Position numbers and translations under genes: made by a program. 64,000 bases of DNA from Bacilli bacterium (GTDB lineage: Bacteria > Bacillota_I > Bacilli_A > RF39 > UBA660), in contig JAFYYX010000001.1 in NCBI GenBank assembly GCA_017548925.1, positions 764,658 to 828,657 of the forward strand, in the 5' to 3' direction. This document shows, piece after piece, positions 63,156 through 64,000 of the stretch. Positions within the stretch are counted from its first letter, which is position 1. Each line of letters starts with the position of its first letter. Below the pieces are notes generated by a model, which was not told the origin of the DNA, made no database searches, and was given only the letters and a program-made list of their open reading frames with translations.

Positions 63156-64000
63156 ATACATTAGCTGTCCAGTGTGCATAAAGTGTTTCATTTTCATGAG
63201 ATGCATAGTTTCCAACAGTTACCTGTGTACCACCTACTGGACTTGTATACCATCCATCAAATGTATATCCCGGTAGAGTTACATCAGATGGGAATTTAGA
63301 TGGGATTACATAGTGAGTTATTTTTAGTGATTTAATAGTATAACCAGTAAACGTTGTTCCACCTCTATAATCTTGACTAAGTCTAAGTGATGCACTAGCA
63401 AAACCTGATGGCCTAAAAGTTCCATTTATTGATCCACTAGAACTTTCACTTGTATACTCATAAGTAAATGTCTTACCTGATGCAGTATAATTAAGTACTC
63501 CGTGTATATCTTCACCAATAGTTATAGCTTGGCTAAATGCTCTATCACCATTTTCATGAACTCTTATTTTATTATCAGCAGTGATTTCAAGATTTAAACT
63601 ACCTCCCGCATTATAGTTTCCAATTAGTAAGTATCTTTTACCTGATGTTGGAAGATTATAAATCATATCAATAGTTAAATCATAATCGTAATTATTATAT
63701 ATTCTTGATTCCATAATAGCAGAAGCTACTGTTTCAAAAGTATATTCTGGTAAATTGTAATCAAATGTATGTTTAGTAAATTTTTCATAATTTGCTGTAT
63801 AAGATTTATTACCACTACTACCTTTTGCTATTGAAACATTAGTTTGAGGTGTTGTTCCATTAGATCCTGTCCAACCTGTAAAATAATAGCCATCTTTTGT
63901 AGGGTTATTTAGTGTAAATGTATTTGTTTCAACATTATATGTTGATCTATTTTGTGATGAAAGAGTTCCACCATTTAAATCATACGTAACCGTATAATCA
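63154..64000 (-). CDS. Surface protein with InlB-type repeats (5' end outside window)
   Basis: The frame is open to base 64000, so only the last 282 residues are seen. Near the window edge is one Listeria-Bacteroides (InlB B / Flg_new) repeat: YTVTYDLNGGTL, then PTKDGYYFTGWTGSNG and SYTANYE. A central jelly-roll-like domain follows (IYNNYDYDLTIDMIYNLPTS to LKITHYVIPS). A second B-repeat closes it (GYTFDGWYTSPVGGTQ, LYAHWTANV). No LPXTG or other anchor is present at the C terminus. The rest of the protein, including any prepilin leader, lies beyond the window. It is probably a surface protein related in context to the adjacent glycine-rich prepilin. Confidence 0.85.
   Translation of the reverse strand, partial: DYTVTYDLNGGTLSSQNRSTYNVETNTFTLNNPTKDGYYFTGWTGSNGTTPQTNVSIAKGSSGNKSYTANYEKFTKHTFDYNLPEYTFETVASAIMESRIYNNYDYDLTIDMIYNLPTSGKRYLLIGNYNAGGSLNLEITADNKIRVHENGDRAFSQAITIGEDIHGVLNYTASGKTFTYEYTSESSSGSINGTFRPSGFASASLRLSQDYRGGTTFTGYTIKSLKITHYVIPSKFPSDVTLPGYTFDGWYTSPVGGTQVTVGNYASHENETLYAHWTANV

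Noticed and set aside
1..64000. tRNA or rRNA genes, CRISPR arrays, insertion sequences, prophage or att sites.
   Set aside because: No cloverleaf-like GC-rich islands, rRNA segments, regular repeat-spacer arrays, transposase or integrase frames, or terminal repeats were seen on either strand.

Overview
The window is a chromosomal segment of a very AT-rich, low-GC Gram-positive bacterium of the class Bacilli. Several observations support this. PolC and DnaE sit side by side. Shine-Dalgarno sequences of the AGGAGG and AGGTGAT types precede nearly every gene. Gene clusters follow the Bacillus subtilis order: rlmN-prpC-prkC-rsgA-rpe, nrnA-ackA-thiI-nifS-ezrA-rpsD, ybxB-rpoB-rpoC and spoIVA-hup. 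UGA is used as a stop, so the standard code applies. SpoIVA, CotE, a SpoIIID-like regulator and two YjcZ-like mini-proteins point to an endospore former. The compact genes, prepilins, glycine-rich and InlB-type repeat surface proteins and a serpin suggest an uncultured gut Bacilli lineage (RF39 or Erysipelotrichales-like). That last placement is inference.

Layout. 1-8.5 kb is an accessory and signalling block: a cut-off MacB/FtsX-like permease, a histidine kinase and response regulator, a DUF3800 gene followed by a compact structured non-coding RNA, a three-gene ABC-2 exporter operon and a membrane-tethered XRE regulator. Both exporter loci have an intrinsic terminator between promoter and start codon. 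8.5-17 kb holds polC, dnaE and a sirtuin. 17-25 kb has rpmB (bL28), several unknown proteins and the rpe-rsgA-prkC-prpC-rlmN cluster for ribosome maturation and Ser/Thr phosphorylation. 25-31 kb has a serpin lipoprotein, a CDP-alcohol phosphotransferase, fmt, a prepilin, a tandem SpoIIID-like protein, khpA, rpsP and cotE.

31-34 kb is mostly on the plus strand (HIT protein, CapA-like enzyme, PrsA foldase), with two tiny sporulation-type membrane peptides on the minus strand. 34-47.5 kb carries recX, nrnA, ackA, thiI, nifS, an RSH protein with a degraded synthetase domain, ezrA, the rpsD leader and gene, a pair of M16 peptidases and a dGTPase-like HD protein. 47.5-58.7 kb carries three membrane-anchored unknowns (two share a domain with the later 57-58 kb protein) around rpoC, rpoB and the ybxB-type methyltransferase. 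RpoB has Asp at the position equivalent to E. coli His526. 58.8-64 kb has HU, SpoIVA, a prepilin fused to glycine-rich domains, and the end of a large repeat-containing surface protein that runs off the window.

No tRNA, rRNA, CRISPR array, insertion sequence or phage gene was recognised. The most interesting items are the DUF3800-linked RNA at 3765-3891, a candidate small RNA with an anti-Shine-Dalgarno loop at 1541-1669, the leader terminator of the ABC-2 operon, the hydrolase-only RSH, the RpoB substitutions and the sporulation gene set with sigma-K-like promoters.
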